Assembly (NCBI GenBank): GCA_003566995.1
Contig: PXBG01000074.1
Location: 1 to 64,000, forward strand
Direction of reading: 5' to 3'
DNA: 64,000 bases
Origin: Syntrophobacteraceae bacterium
GTDB lineage: Bacteria; Desulfobacterota; Syntrophobacteria; Syntrophobacterales; Syntrophobacteraceae
Shown: one piece after another, positions 50,961-60,578 of the stretch
Layout of the letters: every line of letters begins with the position of its first letter
How positions within the stretch are numbered: the stretch's first letter is position 1
Notes under the pieces: model-generated
Database searches by the model: none
What the model saw: only the letters and a program-made list of their open reading frames with translations
What the model was told of the DNA's origin: nothing
Program-made: the position numbers and the translations under genes

Positions 50961-51596
50961 ATGCTACGGCGAACGATGCGCCTCGCACACAGGAGTTCTT
51001 CCTGGAGGAAAGTGCGTTTCGCCCTGCGCGATAATCACTTCCCCTTCTCTTATGTGCTGCGAAACCTGGTGATCCTCAAGGGGGAGCCCGCCTGGCAAAA
51101 GCTGTCTTCACGCAGAAAAGCCATCGTGATGCGTTCCGTCCTCGAGAAACGGGCTCATTTTTTTTTGCGGGTGAGGGAATGGTTGAAAAAAAAGGGGGGC
51201 TACCAGGCCATTTTGAACTTTTCAGCCTTCTCACGGGAGAGGACAACCCTCTCCTACTGCATCCACTGTGGCGGCTGCTGTGAAACACCGAGCGGTTTTC
51301 CTGATTTTCCTTCCGAATCCGTCATTCCACAAGAATGGAAAAACCTCTTCTCTGAAGGGCTGGGGAAGGGGCACCGCTTCTGCCCCTTCTTGTGGGAATA
51401 CGGAAAAACGGGCATGAGCCTTTGCGCCATTCATCCCTGGCGCCCCAACCCCTGCAGAGTCTTTGGAGAAGAGGATTGCAACTTTGTCCTCGAGGATTCG
51501 AACCTGGCTCATGTCACTCACGGGAGGCAAATCCAGGAAGCCAGTGAGACTCTCCTCAAGATGATCAGGGCATGGGCTGTTTCCCAAAACGCGTGA
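50961..51596 (+). CDS. YkgJ-family cysteine cluster protein
   Basis: About 211 residues. The C-terminal half carries the cysteine cluster of the YkgJ family: SYCIHCGGCCETPSG, RFCPFLW and LCAIHPWRPNPCRVFG with a final EDC, probably binding a zinc or iron-sulfur cluster. The N-terminal half is basic and helical. The start is uncertain. ATG 50961 is chosen since sequence upstream looks non-coding, but ATG 50976 is also possible and no good ribosome site is seen. It lies between tsaB and der and has no assigned function. Confidence 0.7.
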   Translation: MLRRTMRLAHRSSSWRKVRFALRDNHFPFSYVLRNLVILKGEPAWQKLSSRRKAIVMRSVLEKRAHFFLRVREWLKKKGGYQAILNFSAFSRERTTLSYCIHCGGCCETPSGFPDFPSESVIPQEWKNLFSEGLGKGHRFCPFLWEYGKTGMSLCAIHPWRPNPCRVFGEEDCNFVLEDSNLAHVTHGRQIQEASETLLKMIRAWAVSQNA

Positions 51597-51756
51597 AGCC
51601 CTCTTGTTCCTTTGCAGATTGACCCTGAAGGGGAAAGACCGCATGGCCTTTGCAAACCGGATTCCCGGACGTTCAGGGAGAAATTGCTCCCCTGCAATCA
51701 CAAGTCCTGAAAGAAGTGCCCGGGGCAGCATTCCCTTGCATTTCCCTTGCGGTGTC

Positions 51757-51785
51757 TTGATTAATTGATTCAAAGGGCATATGTT
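51757..51785 (+). promoter_or_regulatory. predicted promoter of der
   Basis: TTGATT (51757-51762) and TATGTT (51780-51785) are separated by 17 bases, in an AT-rich stretch about 60 bases before the der start. The -10 matches the consensus at four of six positions. Confidence 0.4.
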
Positions 51786-51846
51786 CAATAGTTATTTCAA
51801 TTGCCTGTTCGCACACCCTCAATGTTACGGGAAAGAAGTTTTTCAT

Positions 51847-53187
51847 ATGAAATTCATCGCCATCGTCGGAAGACCCAATGTGGGAAAATCCACCCTGTTC
51901 AACCGCATCAGCAAAGCCAGAGACGCCCTTGTGGACGATTTCCCAGGTGTCACGAGAGACCGCAGGCATGCTCAAATCACCTGGAATGACAAGACGTTCG
52001 GGTTCATCGACACGGGGGGGTATATCGCTCGGGATGCCTCCGTCATAGAAGAAAAAGCCAGAGAACAGATCCTCATGGCCCTGGAGGAAGCAGAGATTCT
52101 TCTTTTCGTCGCTGACGCAAAAACGGGGGTTCACCCTGAAGACACCCTGATTCTTGACCTGCTCAGGCGTACGTCCAAACCCATCTTTTTCGCGGTGAAC
52201 AAAATCGATGGCCCGGAACAAACCAAACACATCGCTGATTTTTATGAACTGGGCCTCGAGCGCATTTATCCCATCAGCGCCTCCCATGGCTTTGGCATGG
52301 GAGAACTCATGTCAGACCTCGCGCAAGCCATTCCATCGTCGCCCGGGGAGCTCTCTCTGGACGATGAAAATGAGAGCCGTGAAATTCGACTGGCCATCGT
52401 GGGACGCCCCAATGTGGGAAAATCCACCCTGGTGAACCAGCTCCTGGGCACCAATCGTGTGATCGTCAGCCCCATTCCCGGAACCACCCGCGATGCGGTG
52501 GACTCGGTTTTTGAACGGAACGGTCAACGCTACACCATCATCGACACGGCGGGAATCCGCCGAAAGGGAAAAACCAAGGAAAAGCTTGAAAAGCTGAGCA
52601 TCATCAAGGCGCTGAAGAGCGTGGACCGCTGCCATGTGGCCATCCTTCTTCTGGATCCCCTCGAAGGGGTCACGGACCAGGACCTCCACATTGCGGGATA
52701 CCTCCAGGACCGCTCCCGTGCATGCATCATCGGTGTCAACAAATGGGACCTGTTCAACCCCACCTCCAGGGAAGCCAAGGGGCTCATACAGGATGTGAAG
52801 GACCGGTTCCGGTTCTTTCCTTTCGCTCCCATTCTCACCTTTTCCGCGGCAACGGGCAAAAGGGTCGGCAGAATACTTCCCACTGTGAAGGAGGTTTTCC
52901 AGCAGTACAATGAGAGAGTCTCCACGGGCGTTGTCAACCGTGTGCTGGAAAAAGCGCTGCAGCAGCATGAACCGCCCATGGTGAGCGGACGGCGCCTCAA
53001 ATTTTTCTATGCCACTCAAGCCTCCATCAGGCCGCCCACTTTCGTGCTTTTCTGCAACTATCCCCACATGGTCCATTTCTCTTATGAAAGGTTCCTGACC
53101 AACCAGTTCCGGGAAGCCTTTGGCCTGGACAAGACTCCCATTCGCCTGCTCTTTCGAGGCCGGCAGAGAGGAGCACCTGAAGAATGA
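51847..53187 (+). CDS. der: ribosome biogenesis GTPase Der
   Basis: A 446-residue protein with two tandem GTPase domains and a KH-like end, required for 50S assembly. GRPNVGKSTLFNRIS at the start and GRPNVGKSTLVNQLLG near residue 187 are the two P-loops. G2 Thr motifs lie in PGVTRDRRHA and PGTTRDAVDS. The KxD motifs are NKIDG and NKWDL. ATG 51847 is used, because the 22 codons upstream have no family match and no ribosome site. The next gene overlaps its end by four bases. Confidence 0.97.
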   Translation: MKFIAIVGRPNVGKSTLFNRISKARDALVDDFPGVTRDRRHAQITWNDKTFGFIDTGGYIARDASVIEEKAREQILMALEEAEILLFVADAKTGVHPEDTLILDLLRRTSKPIFFAVNKIDGPEQTKHIADFYELGLERIYPISASHGFGMGELMSDLAQAIPSSPGELSLDDENESREIRLAIVGRPNVGKSTLVNQLLGTNRVIVSPIPGTTRDAVDSVFERNGQRYTIIDTAGIRRKGKTKEKLEKLSIIKALKSVDRCHVAILLLDPLEGVTDQDLHIAGYLQDRSRACIIGVNKWDLFNPTSREAKGLIQDVKDRFRFFPFAPILTFSAATGKRVGRILPTVKEVFQQYNERVSTGVVNRVLEKALQQHEPPMVSGRRLKFFYATQASIRPPTFVLFCNYPHMVHFSYERFLTNQFREAFGLDKTPIRLLFRGRQRGAPEE

Positions 53188-54434
53188 ATCGATACCGCCG
53201 TCCAGACTCATCCAGCAAGTCCAAAAAGAGGGGTTTGGTTCTCACTTTCATGATCTTTGGTGTCGTCACAGCCTCCGTGCTTTACTTCTGGGGCAGCTGG
53301 CGGGGCACGGAAGTGGAGGAAGTCCCCGCGACCCCATCCATAGCCCCCAAACCCACCATCGACCGTCCCCGTATCGTGGTTTTTCTCCCTCTCAGCGGCC
53401 CCTTTCAGGAGGAAGGCCATTCCCTGCGGGAAGGCCTCGAGCTGGGGTGGGAAGAACTGAAAGGAGAAGGTTTTCATGGGGAAATGGTCCTGGAAGACGC
53501 CGCCGGCGAGGATTTTCAGGTGCTCAGGGCAGCCGGAACCGCCGTTGCCCATCCCGGCAACGTGTTGCTCATCGCGCACACTCCCTCTCACATGTTCGAG
53601 AAGCTCATTCCCCTGTGCGAAAAACACGGGGTGGCCCTCATTGCTCCTGCCGGTACCCACGAATACCTGGCCAATAGCGACCGGGTCATCACCCTTGTTT
53701 CATCTGATGGCGCGGAAGCCTTTCAGGCCGGACAAATGGCCGGCCGGCTGGGCTTTTCGGAAGTCACCGCGGTCCATGACAGCAGCCCTTACGGAGAGCT
53801 TCTGTGGAAAGGGTTCAGCCAGGGAGCCCTGGAACGGGGATTGGAAGTTCAGGAAGTGGCCATTCCCAAAAACATGACCTTGAATTCCACATCCTTGATG
53901 GAGGCATCCGGTTCAGACCTCGTTTTTCTCGCCGGCCCCCCCCTCTGGGGAGTCGAGGCTGCGGAGATCCTGAGTCAGATGGGCCATGAGGGGAAGCTCA
54001 TGGTTCCCCAGGTTTACGACCGGTACATTCTGGACGATTTGAGCGGGCATTATGAAGGAAGACTTCTGGTCATGAGGGCCGCCGGTGAAAAAACAGGGTG
54101 GGAAGGGGAAGGGCCTCAGAAGCAGTTCATGCACAAGTTCGTCGCTGAACACCTGAGAGAACCCGACTGGCTGGCTGCCCTTGGGTATGACACCCTGCAA
54201 TGGATCCGCCCTGATCTTCAGCAGGAATCCCTGGAGCGGGAAACCTTCAGGAGAGACCTTTGGCAGCGGTTCACGGCAGGGCAGACCTTTCGGGGAGCTT
54301 CCGGAGAGGTCTTTTTTGGCCCCCATGGTGAAGCAAACCGTGAACTCCATGCTTTCATTTATCGAGAGGGCCAGCTTCTCCCTGTAATGGATTCCACAAG
54401 CTCAACATCGGCCGCGGAGAGTGCAGAGCCCTGA
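53184..54434 (+). CDS. periplasmic-binding-protein-fold receptor (LivK/LpoA-like)
   Basis: A 416-residue protein with one N-terminal hydrophobic segment (GLVLTFMIFGVVTASVLYFW), so exported or membrane-anchored. The rest is a two-lobe fold: IVVFLPLSGPFQEEGHSLREGLELGWEEL, VALIAPAGTHEYL, SDLVFLAGPPLWGVEAAEIL and MVPQVYDRYILDDL. It resembles branched-chain amino acid receptors and the penicillin-binding-protein activator LpoA. No ABC permease genes are adjacent, so a regulatory or lipoprotein-like role is as likely as transport. The start overlaps the der stop by four bases. Its last 76 bases overlap the convergent glycosyltransferase gene. Confidence 0.78.
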   Translation: MNRYRRPDSSSKSKKRGLVLTFMIFGVVTASVLYFWGSWRGTEVEEVPATPSIAPKPTIDRPRIVVFLPLSGPFQEEGHSLREGLELGWEELKGEGFHGEMVLEDAAGEDFQVLRAAGTAVAHPGNVLLIAHTPSHMFEKLIPLCEKHGVALIAPAGTHEYLANSDRVITLVSSDGAEAFQAGQMAGRLGFSEVTAVHDSSPYGELLWKGFSQGALERGLEVQEVAIPKNMTLNSTSLMEASGSDLVFLAGPPLWGVEAAEILSQMGHEGKLMVPQVYDRYILDDLSGHYEGRLLVMRAAGEKTGWEGEGPQKQFMHKFVAEHLREPDWLAALGYDTLQWIRPDLQQESLERETFRRDLWQRFTAGQTFRGASGEVFFGPHGEANRELHAFIYREGQLLPVMDSTSSTSAAESAEP

Positions 54435-55285
54435 AGTTTTTCCCCCACTGCACGGGGAAGTTTCCCCATGGCCCTGGCCTCTTCCTCCCGTTGGCGCTTT
54501 CGGCAGCCTTCCCCATAGATGCGGCATTTTTCCCTCAGCATTTCCAATGCCTGCCCCCGCTGCGCCTCGCTGAGGGGTTGGGTCAGAAGAAGCCTGGCGA
54601 GCGAGCGAATGCGGTGGAGATCCAGGAAGGGAATGGTCGCTGAGAGCTGATCTTCGTGCCCCCCACGCTTCACGACGAAGGGCTTTTCAAGCAGGCCGAA
54701 GGGATGGCGATGTCCAATACGAAGCCACAGGTCATAATCCTCGCACGCGGGAAGGGTTTCGTCAAATCCTTGAACTTCCCTGAACAGATGGGCGCACAGA
54801 AGCACCGCCGAGGGGCTCACCAGGCACCTTTCCAGAAGGCGGGGAAAGCAGTGCCCGAAAGGTTTCCTGTGATATTTTCTGGGATTGACCCGCTTTCCGT
54901 CACGCAGCCAGATTTCCTCCGTCTGGCAGATCTTCAAATGGGGATGGGCGCGCATGAAGGACATCTGGGCTTTCAGTTTTCCCGGCAGCCACAAGTCATC
55001 GGAATCGAGAAAAGCTATCCACCGTCCTCTGGATCTTTGAACTCCATGATTGCGGGCTGCGCTGACCCCCCTGTGAGCCTGCACGATCACGTCTATTAAA
55101 TTGCCGAAAGGGGCCAAAGCCTGGAGGGTGTCATCGGTGGAGCCATCATCCACGACGATCACCTCCATGGAAATATCCTCCTGAGCAAGGACGGATTCCA
55201 CCGCCTCTTTCACAAAGCGGCTCCGATTATGGGTGGGAATGACAACACTGACCAGAGGGTCTGTCTCTAAAGGATCAAATTCCAT
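54359..55285 (-). CDS. family 2 glycosyltransferase
   Basis: A 308-residue GT-A enzyme. PLVSVVIPTHNRSRFVKEAVESVL is the N-terminal strand and loop, VVDDGSTDDTL is the nucleotide site, AARNHGVQRSRGRWIAFLDSDDLWLPGKL holds the metal-binding Asp-x-Asp, and CEDYDLWLRIGHRHPFG holds the ED-type catalytic base region. No membrane segment is present. The sugar is unknown. It likely acts in envelope polysaccharide synthesis. It overlaps the preceding ispH-ubiA gene by 19 bases on the same strand and shares 76 bases with the convergent binding-protein gene. Confidence 0.9.
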   Translation of the reverse strand: MEFDPLETDPLVSVVIPTHNRSRFVKEAVESVLAQEDISMEVIVVDDGSTDDTLQALAPFGNLIDVIVQAHRGVSAARNHGVQRSRGRWIAFLDSDDLWLPGKLKAQMSFMRAHPHLKICQTEEIWLRDGKRVNPRKYHRKPFGHCFPRLLERCLVSPSAVLLCAHLFREVQGFDETLPACEDYDLWLRIGHRHPFGLLEKPFVVKRGGHEDQLSATIPFLDLHRIRSLARLLLTQPLSEAQRGQALEMLREKCRIYGEGCRKRQREEEARAMGKLPRAVGEKLQGSALSAADVELVESITGRSWPSR

Positions 55286-57009
55286 AGAACGGACACCATC
55301 CCGAGAGAAATGATTCCCCCTTCGATGAAAGCCTCGGACATGGGATCACGCCTCAAGGGTTCCCTGCAGACGGAACGCACACACCACAGGAGGGCGCCGA
55401 GTCCCGCCAGGGCCACCAGGGCAAAGGCACTGGAAACACCCAAAACGAATCCGGAAAAGAGAGAGATTCCCAGCACGGCAAGGACGGCCACCACAAATTG
55501 TCCCGTTTTCTTCTCTCCCCAATAGACGACCAGTGTCTCTTTTCCCACCAGTTGATCTCCCTGAACAGCGAGGAGATCCAAAACGGTGGTGCGGACCAGC
55601 ACCAGAAGGAAAACCACCCAAAAAGCGTATGAGAGAGCTGCGAAAGAGCTTCCGAGATGCCACAAGTGGGGAAGGAGGACCGTGATGCTCGCCCAGGCGA
55701 TGGGAACGGAAAAAGTCTTTGAAGTGGGGATGTCCTTGATTTTCAGAACTTTGGACATCTTCCATTCCCGGGGCAGAATGAATGGGACCGCATACAGCAA
55801 GCCCAGCAGAACGAAAAGGATCATGGCCAGAAAAGTGAGCACTCCGATGGAAAGGGCGAGCCACAAGGCCACCAGGACCCCCAACACACTGAAAAACAGA
55901 AAAAAATGCTGGTGCTTCTGGTAAAAGGCGGCTCTGCCGGGATCGTTCAGCTGAATGGCATTGCGGTCCAGATAGATGTTCAGAGTGTGCATGGCAAAAG
56001 CGTAACACGCAGCCATTCCACTGCTGCGGGCCACGGAAACCTCAAGCCCCGTGAGCGCCTTCACCAGAGAAGGCAGGGAGGCCGCTCCCAGCGCCACCAG
56101 AAAATTTCCGTAGGTCAGGAGTTCCAAAAATTTTTTCCATGAACACTTCCCCGCTTTTTCTTCCGCCCTGATGGACTCCAGGTGATTGACCACATCCCGT
56201 ATGATCCAGTTGGGGGTGGAGGCTCCCGCAGAAACCCCGACGGTTTTGTAGCGAGCCATTTCCTGACGGTCCAGTTCTTTGTCCGTTTCCACATGGTATG
56301 TGGGGACACCGCATTCCTTTGCGATTTCAGCCAGCCGAACGGTGTTTCCACTGTGATAGCCGCCCACGATGACCATGGCCTCCACCTGGGAGCAAAGCTG
56401 GCGCACTTCACTCTGCCGCTCATGAGTGGAACCGCAAATGGTGTTTTTCACCACACCCTGGGGATACTTCGCCAGAAAACGCCCGCAAATTTCATGGAAC
56501 ACCTCTTCGTTCTGGGTGGTCTGAGCCACCAGGAGCACCTTTTCCCAGTGGGCAGGCAGCTGATCGACCTCACCGGGCTTTCTTATGACAATGCCCCGCC
56601 CTTCCGTATAGCCCAGAAGGCCGATGACTTCCGCGTGATCCGCATCCCCGGCGATGACCGTGTGGTAACCCTTTCGGGCGTGGCCCTTGATGATACCGTG
56701 CACCTTGGCCACCCGTGTGCACGTGGCATCCAGTATGCTCGCCTGCATGTCCTGAAGTTCGTGCCGTTCCTGCGGGGGGATGCCGTGGGCCCGAATGACA
56801 ACTTTTTTGCCCACGCAATCTTTTATGCGGTTTTCATCCCTCACCCCTTTTTCCTCGAGCATGCTCAACACCTGCTTGTTGTGGATCAGGGGACCATAGG
56901 TGCAGATTTGCTCTCCCGGTTTACGATTCTTAATGGCTTCCAGGGTGACCTCCAATGCCTTGCGCACCCCCCTGCAAAACCCCGCCGTTTTGGCAACGAT
57001 CACCCGCAT
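55267..57009 (-). CDS. ispH: IspH fused to a UbiA-family prenyltransferase
   Basis: A 580-residue fusion. Residues 1 to about 285 are IspH (HMBPP reductase), which makes IPP and DMAPP. The three Fe-S Cys residues are Cys12 (AGFCRGV), Cys97 (DATCTRV) and Cys192 (NTICGSTHERQ), and VSAGASTPNWII is conserved. From about residue 300 to 580 a membrane part with about eight helices resembles UbiA/MenA prenyltransferases: a first motif LNIYLDRNAI and a second LDLLAVQGDQLVGKETL. The fusion may deliver prenyl precursor to a quinone. mqnB and mqnD lie nearby, so a role as the menaquinone prenyltransferase (MqnP type) is inferred. It overlaps the dus gene by ten bases. Confidence 0.93.
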   Translation of the reverse strand: MRVIVAKTAGFCRGVRKALEVTLEAIKNRKPGEQICTYGPLIHNKQVLSMLEEKGVRDENRIKDCVGKKVVIRAHGIPPQERHELQDMQASILDATCTRVAKVHGIIKGHARKGYHTVIAGDADHAEVIGLLGYTEGRGIVIRKPGEVDQLPAHWEKVLLVAQTTQNEEVFHEICGRFLAKYPQGVVKNTICGSTHERQSEVRQLCSQVEAMVIVGGYHSGNTVRLAEIAKECGVPTYHVETDKELDRQEMARYKTVGVSAGASTPNWIIRDVVNHLESIRAEEKAGKCSWKKFLELLTYGNFLVALGAASLPSLVKALTGLEVSVARSSGMAACYAFAMHTLNIYLDRNAIQLNDPGRAAFYQKHQHFFLFFSVLGVLVALWLALSIGVLTFLAMILFVLLGLLYAVPFILPREWKMSKVLKIKDIPTSKTFSVPIAWASITVLLPHLWHLGSSFAALSYAFWVVFLLVLVRTTVLDLLAVQGDQLVGKETLVVYWGEKKTGQFVVAVLAVLGISLFSGFVLGVSSAFALVALAGLGALLWCVRSVCREPLRRDPMSEAFIEGGIISLGMVSVLWNLIL

Positions 57010-58148
57010 GGTTTCAAACCTCTGAAATCCAGGGTTTGCTTTTCATTGATCCGCTCCTTTTTCGCCTCTTGTTCCGGAACCTTTGAGGACATGAGAGAAA
57101 GGCCCCTGTGCCGGATTTCTTCCACCCAGGCGCCAAAGACCTGCAGCATGGCTCCAACGGTTGTGCAACGGGTCAGTTCGTTACGAAGCACCGAAGCTCC
57201 TGGACAGTGCCTGGAGTACCAGAGCATGATTTTTCGAACGTGACCCGCAGCCTGAGGTTTCTGCTCAAGAAAAAGGCTCACATGATCCGTGACCAGGTTT
57301 TCATAGTCCATCCAGTCTGGAGGGCGTTCCTGTGTGCGGCCCCTGCTCCACCTTGCGGCAATGGCGGACAAGAGCCAGGGATTTCCCTGGGTGGCGCGAC
57401 CGATCATGACCGCATCGCATCCCGTCCGGTGCAGCATTGCCTCCGCCAGACCCGGGGATGTGATGTCTCCGTTGCCCACCACGGGCACACTCACAGCTTC
57501 CTTCACTCGGCGGATCCATTCCCAGTGGGCCTGCCCCCCATAAAATTGTGCGGCGGTGCGCCCATGAACGGTGATGGCGTCCATCCCTGCGCTTTCAAGC
57601 ATCCTTGCCGTGTCCACCACATTGATGCTGTTTTCATCCCAGCCCAGCCGCACCTTGACCGTTACGGGGACGCTGACAGCTTCCCTGACCGATTCCACCA
57701 TACGGGCCAGTCCCTGGGGTGCCTTGAGGAGCGCAGCCCCCGCCCCCTGTTTCACCACTTTCCTCACAGGACATCCCGCATTGATGTCGATGAGCTGCAC
57801 CCCCTTGTCTTCAAGGCGCCTGGCAGCCTCCGCCATGACCCGGGAATCCCCTCCGAAGATCTGGACGGCCAGGGGCACTTTCACCCTGTCGTCGTGAGCA
57901 CACAAGCGCCAGGTTGCCACCTGATCGCGTATGAGGCCCTGGGTGCTGACCATCTCGGTGGTGACCATTCCCGCACCATGTTCGGCCATGATCCTTCGAT
58001 ACAACCCGTCGGTCACACCCGCCATGGGGGCGAGAATGAGGGGGGGATCGACAGTAACTCTTCCAATCTGGAGGGCAGAGGGCTTGATCGCCGTCTCACC
58101 CAAAAATTGGGGATCGGCTTTTTTTTCTGCAGCGACACTCGATTCCAT
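57000..58148 (-). CDS. tRNA-dihydrouridine synthase
   Basis: A 382-residue FMN enzyme that reduces uridines of tRNA. It has PPLILAPMAGVTDGLYRR, VQIFGGDSRVM, IDINAGCPVRKVVKQGAGAALLK with the catalytic Cys, VRLGWDENS, ITVHGRTAAQFYGG, VVGNGDI and VMIGRATQGNPWL. These are DusB-like. The C-terminal helical tail HVRKIMLWYSRHCPGA is typical. ATG 58148 is used, while a GTG at 58160 is possible but has no ribosome site. It overlaps ispH-ubiA by ten bases. Confidence 0.93.
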   Translation of the reverse strand: MESSVAAEKKADPQFLGETAIKPSALQIGRVTVDPPLILAPMAGVTDGLYRRIMAEHGAGMVTTEMVSTQGLIRDQVATWRLCAHDDRVKVPLAVQIFGGDSRVMAEAARRLEDKGVQLIDINAGCPVRKVVKQGAGAALLKAPQGLARMVESVREAVSVPVTVKVRLGWDENSINVVDTARMLESAGMDAITVHGRTAAQFYGGQAHWEWIRRVKEAVSVPVVGNGDITSPGLAEAMLHRTGCDAVMIGRATQGNPWLLSAIAARWSRGRTQERPPDWMDYENLVTDHVSLFLEQKPQAAGHVRKIMLWYSRHCPGASVLRNELTRCTTVGAMLQVFGAWVEEIRHRGLSLMSSKVPEQEAKKERINEKQTLDFRGLKPCG

Positions 58149-58314
58149 GGATCTGCTCACAAAAACGTCCGTTTTTTTTCACTCCTGCCGGCGCACATCC
58201 ACAAGCAGAAGCCGTCCCCTGACGACATCACGGTGGAGTCGCCTGTGCACGGCATTCCCCCACCTGTCTTCCGGGGCAACTGATCAAAGGTGTATGTTTA
58301 ACACAAGTCCCTCC

Positions 58315-59397
58315 TCAAAAGTAGGACTGAAGGGTGCCCCGCCTTCGAATGTCCAGGGTGGCGCAATGGAAAGAACCGCCAAAAGGCCCGTAGTTGAAAA
58401 AGGCGCATTCAATAGGGTGAAAACCCCAGTTTTTCAGCGCCTTGATGAGGGAAACCTGCGATTTGTCCACGATGACCCTTTTTTCATCCAGCATGAGCAC
58501 ATTGATGCTGGTCCAGGGGCTGCATGCGGAAATTCTGCTCATGAATCCCCGGACCGGATCGGGGCGCGGTGCCATGAGAAGATCCCAGGATCTGAGGATT
58601 GAAGGGAGCCGGGACACGTCGATGTAGTCCGGGTTGACCAGAAGCTTTCCGGGTGCCAGCGGCAGGAGGGTGGAATCAATGTGCATGGGCTGACGACAGC
58701 GGCTTTCGATTTCGTGTATGCGGTATTGGGAACCCAGGTGCCTGCGCAGCCACTCGATCCCCCACTGATTGGTCACGTTGCTTCGCGTCACAAAGAGGTC
58801 CCTGCCGCACCGGAAAAAATCCGCCGCGTCGAACACCGGCTCGAACTCGTTGATGACGTAGCGCATGGGCTCCCCTTCGCGGGGAATGGTGTAATCCTCC
58901 TCGAACAGATCATCGGAGAGCTGCGGTGTGGGCGCCGCCGTCCATTTTGCACCTCCGAGAAAATACTCCTTGAAAAGACGCCGGTAGGCATAGGGCTCAA
59001 AAAAGCGGGAACGCCAGCAGCTGGGCGTTTCAATGATCTCATTGCCCACCACCAGAAACAGATCGCGGGGACAGGCCACGCAAAATCCTCTCGACGTCCA
59101 CAGGGGCGTTCGGTATTTGGCGTGAAAGTCCTGGGCATCAGGCCTTCGCACCGCGACCCCCTCCCCCTCCAGGATGTGAATGAATTCATCCAGCTCCTTT
59201 TGAGCCAAATCGATCATGAAACGGGGAAACCTCCTCCCGGCCACCATTTTGTACAGTTTTGCCGTGGCAGGAGGAATATTGAAAGTCACGGCGGGATGGT
59301 AGGGGGGGATATTGGCTCCCTCCAACCTTCCCACAATCACTTCTTCCAGAGGGTCCCACTCATTGTGTGAGTTGACCAGGCAATCCGTCTGAGCCAT
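58315..59397 (-). CDS. amidinotransferase family protein (glycine/inosamine-phosphate amidinotransferase-like)
   Basis: A 360-residue pentein-fold enzyme expected to move the amidino group of arginine to an amine. It shows NEWDPLEEVIVGRLEGANIPPYHPA at the start, as in GATM, then FEPVFDAADFFRCGRDLFVT with the Asp, the catalytic His of PMHIDSTLLPLAPGKLL, and the nucleophilic Cys in GPFGGSFHCATLDIRR. All three are present, so it should be active. The acceptor is unknown. Neighbours belong to menaquinone and tRNA biology. ATG 59397 has GGAGG about 11 bases upstream. The open frame to 59538 has no family match. Confidence 0.9.
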   Translation of the reverse strand: MAQTDCLVNSHNEWDPLEEVIVGRLEGANIPPYHPAVTFNIPPATAKLYKMVAGRRFPRFMIDLAQKELDEFIHILEGEGVAVRRPDAQDFHAKYRTPLWTSRGFCVACPRDLFLVVGNEIIETPSCWRSRFFEPYAYRRLFKEYFLGGAKWTAAPTPQLSDDLFEEDYTIPREGEPMRYVINEFEPVFDAADFFRCGRDLFVTRSNVTNQWGIEWLRRHLGSQYRIHEIESRCRQPMHIDSTLLPLAPGKLLVNPDYIDVSRLPSILRSWDLLMAPRPDPVRGFMSRISACSPWTSINVLMLDEKRVIVDKSQVSLIKALKNWGFHPIECAFFNYGPFGGSFHCATLDIRRRGTLQSYF

Positions 59398-59606
59398 GAA
59401 AACTTTGTCCTCCTTCTTTTCACCCCAGCTGAACACCAGGGGCGCACCCATTGAACTCCAAAAACACAACAATCCACAGACAGCAGGGCATTCTTCACAT
59501 AGGACGAATTTGATTCTTTGTCCACAAAATGCTTTCATTCAGACCCCATTCATCGCATTGACAGGGCTGAAGCGCTTTGGTAGCTTGCAGTCCTGGATTT
59601 GAAGCG

Positions 59607-60455
59607 ATGAGCAATCTTGACCGAATACACCCGTTGACACCCACAGGCATGAAACCTTCAAGACTTGTCATCCTGGCAGCCGTGGCCGATGAAATTCGGG
59701 GGCTGACCTCTTCTTTACACCCGGAAAAGAGCTTCGATTTTTTGGGAGAGACTTTTTTCCTGAGCCAGCGGGGGGACAAGACCGTGATCATCGGGACCAC
59801 CGGCCTGGGAAAAGTCAATGGCGCAACGGTGGCTTCCGCTCTCCTGCAGGAATTTGGCCCGGAACAAGTCTGGAACATTGGGTGCTCCGGCGCCTACCGT
59901 GAAGGGCCGCTCCGGGTCGGAGATGTTCTCATTTCCACGGAAACCGCTCTCGGGGACGAGGGCATCCTCTGCGCTCATGGAACCCTTTCCCCGAAAGAAT
60001 TGGGCATTCCCATGGTGACAAGAGGTCAGGAAACCCTTTTTGACAACATTCCCCTGGTGACCCAGAAAATCTTTCAGGAACTGGGGAAAGTGACGCCTCC
60101 GGGAACTTATTGGAGCAACGGCACCTTTTCCACACCTGAAGGTGCGTTGAACTGGCAAGAGAACCGGGGGGATGGGTTTCGATTGGTGCATGGCCCCAGC
60201 CTCACCGTTTCCCTGGTGAGCGGCGATGCACAAACGGCGGCGCAGCGCTTCGAAAAATCCGGGGCATTCGCGGAGAACATGGAGGGCAGTGGCATTGCTC
60301 AGGCATGCCTTCGCCATCAGGTTCCCATGATGGAATGCCGGGGCATGAGCAACCTTGCGGGCGACAGAGACAAGGGGCACTGGCACTTTACGAAAGCTTT
60401 CGCCCACTGCCACACCGTCGTTGTCATGTGGCTAAAACACTTGAATTTTTATTGA
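59607..60455 (+). CDS. mqnB: futalosine hydrolase
   Basis: A 282-residue nucleosidase of the MTAN/purine-nucleoside-phosphorylase fold that removes hypoxanthine from futalosine in the alternative menaquinone pathway. It shows LVILAAVADEIRGL, TGLGKVNGATVASALL, WNIGCSGAYREGPLRVGDVLIS, FAENMEGSGIAQACL with the catalytic Glu, and MMECRGMSNLAGDRDKGHWHF near the end, where the family has RxISNxxxDR. The start is ATG 59607 or ATG 59649. The first has a GAAG site and fits better. It is divergent from the amidinotransferase and followed by mqnD. Confidence 0.92.
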   Translation: MSNLDRIHPLTPTGMKPSRLVILAAVADEIRGLTSSLHPEKSFDFLGETFFLSQRGDKTVIIGTTGLGKVNGATVASALLQEFGPEQVWNIGCSGAYREGPLRVGDVLISTETALGDEGILCAHGTLSPKELGIPMVTRGQETLFDNIPLVTQKIFQELGKVTPPGTYWSNGTFSTPEGALNWQENRGDGFRLVHGPSLTVSLVSGDAQTAAQRFEKSGAFAENMEGSGIAQACLRHQVPMMECRGMSNLAGDRDKGHWHFTKAFAHCHTVVVMWLKHLNFY

Positions 60456-60578
60456 AAAACGGAGAAAATTCTCTTCCGGCAAACCAGTTCCATCTTCCCT
60501 CTCGTGCACACCGTTCTCAACTCCCCTTTTCCCGCTCCATCTCCCGGGACCTGCAATCGATCACGACAAAGGAGTTCC

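Noticed and set aside
51497..51515. GATTCGAACC string resembling a tRNA T-loop
   Set aside because: It lies inside the coding frame of the YkgJ-type protein and lacks the other tRNA arms.
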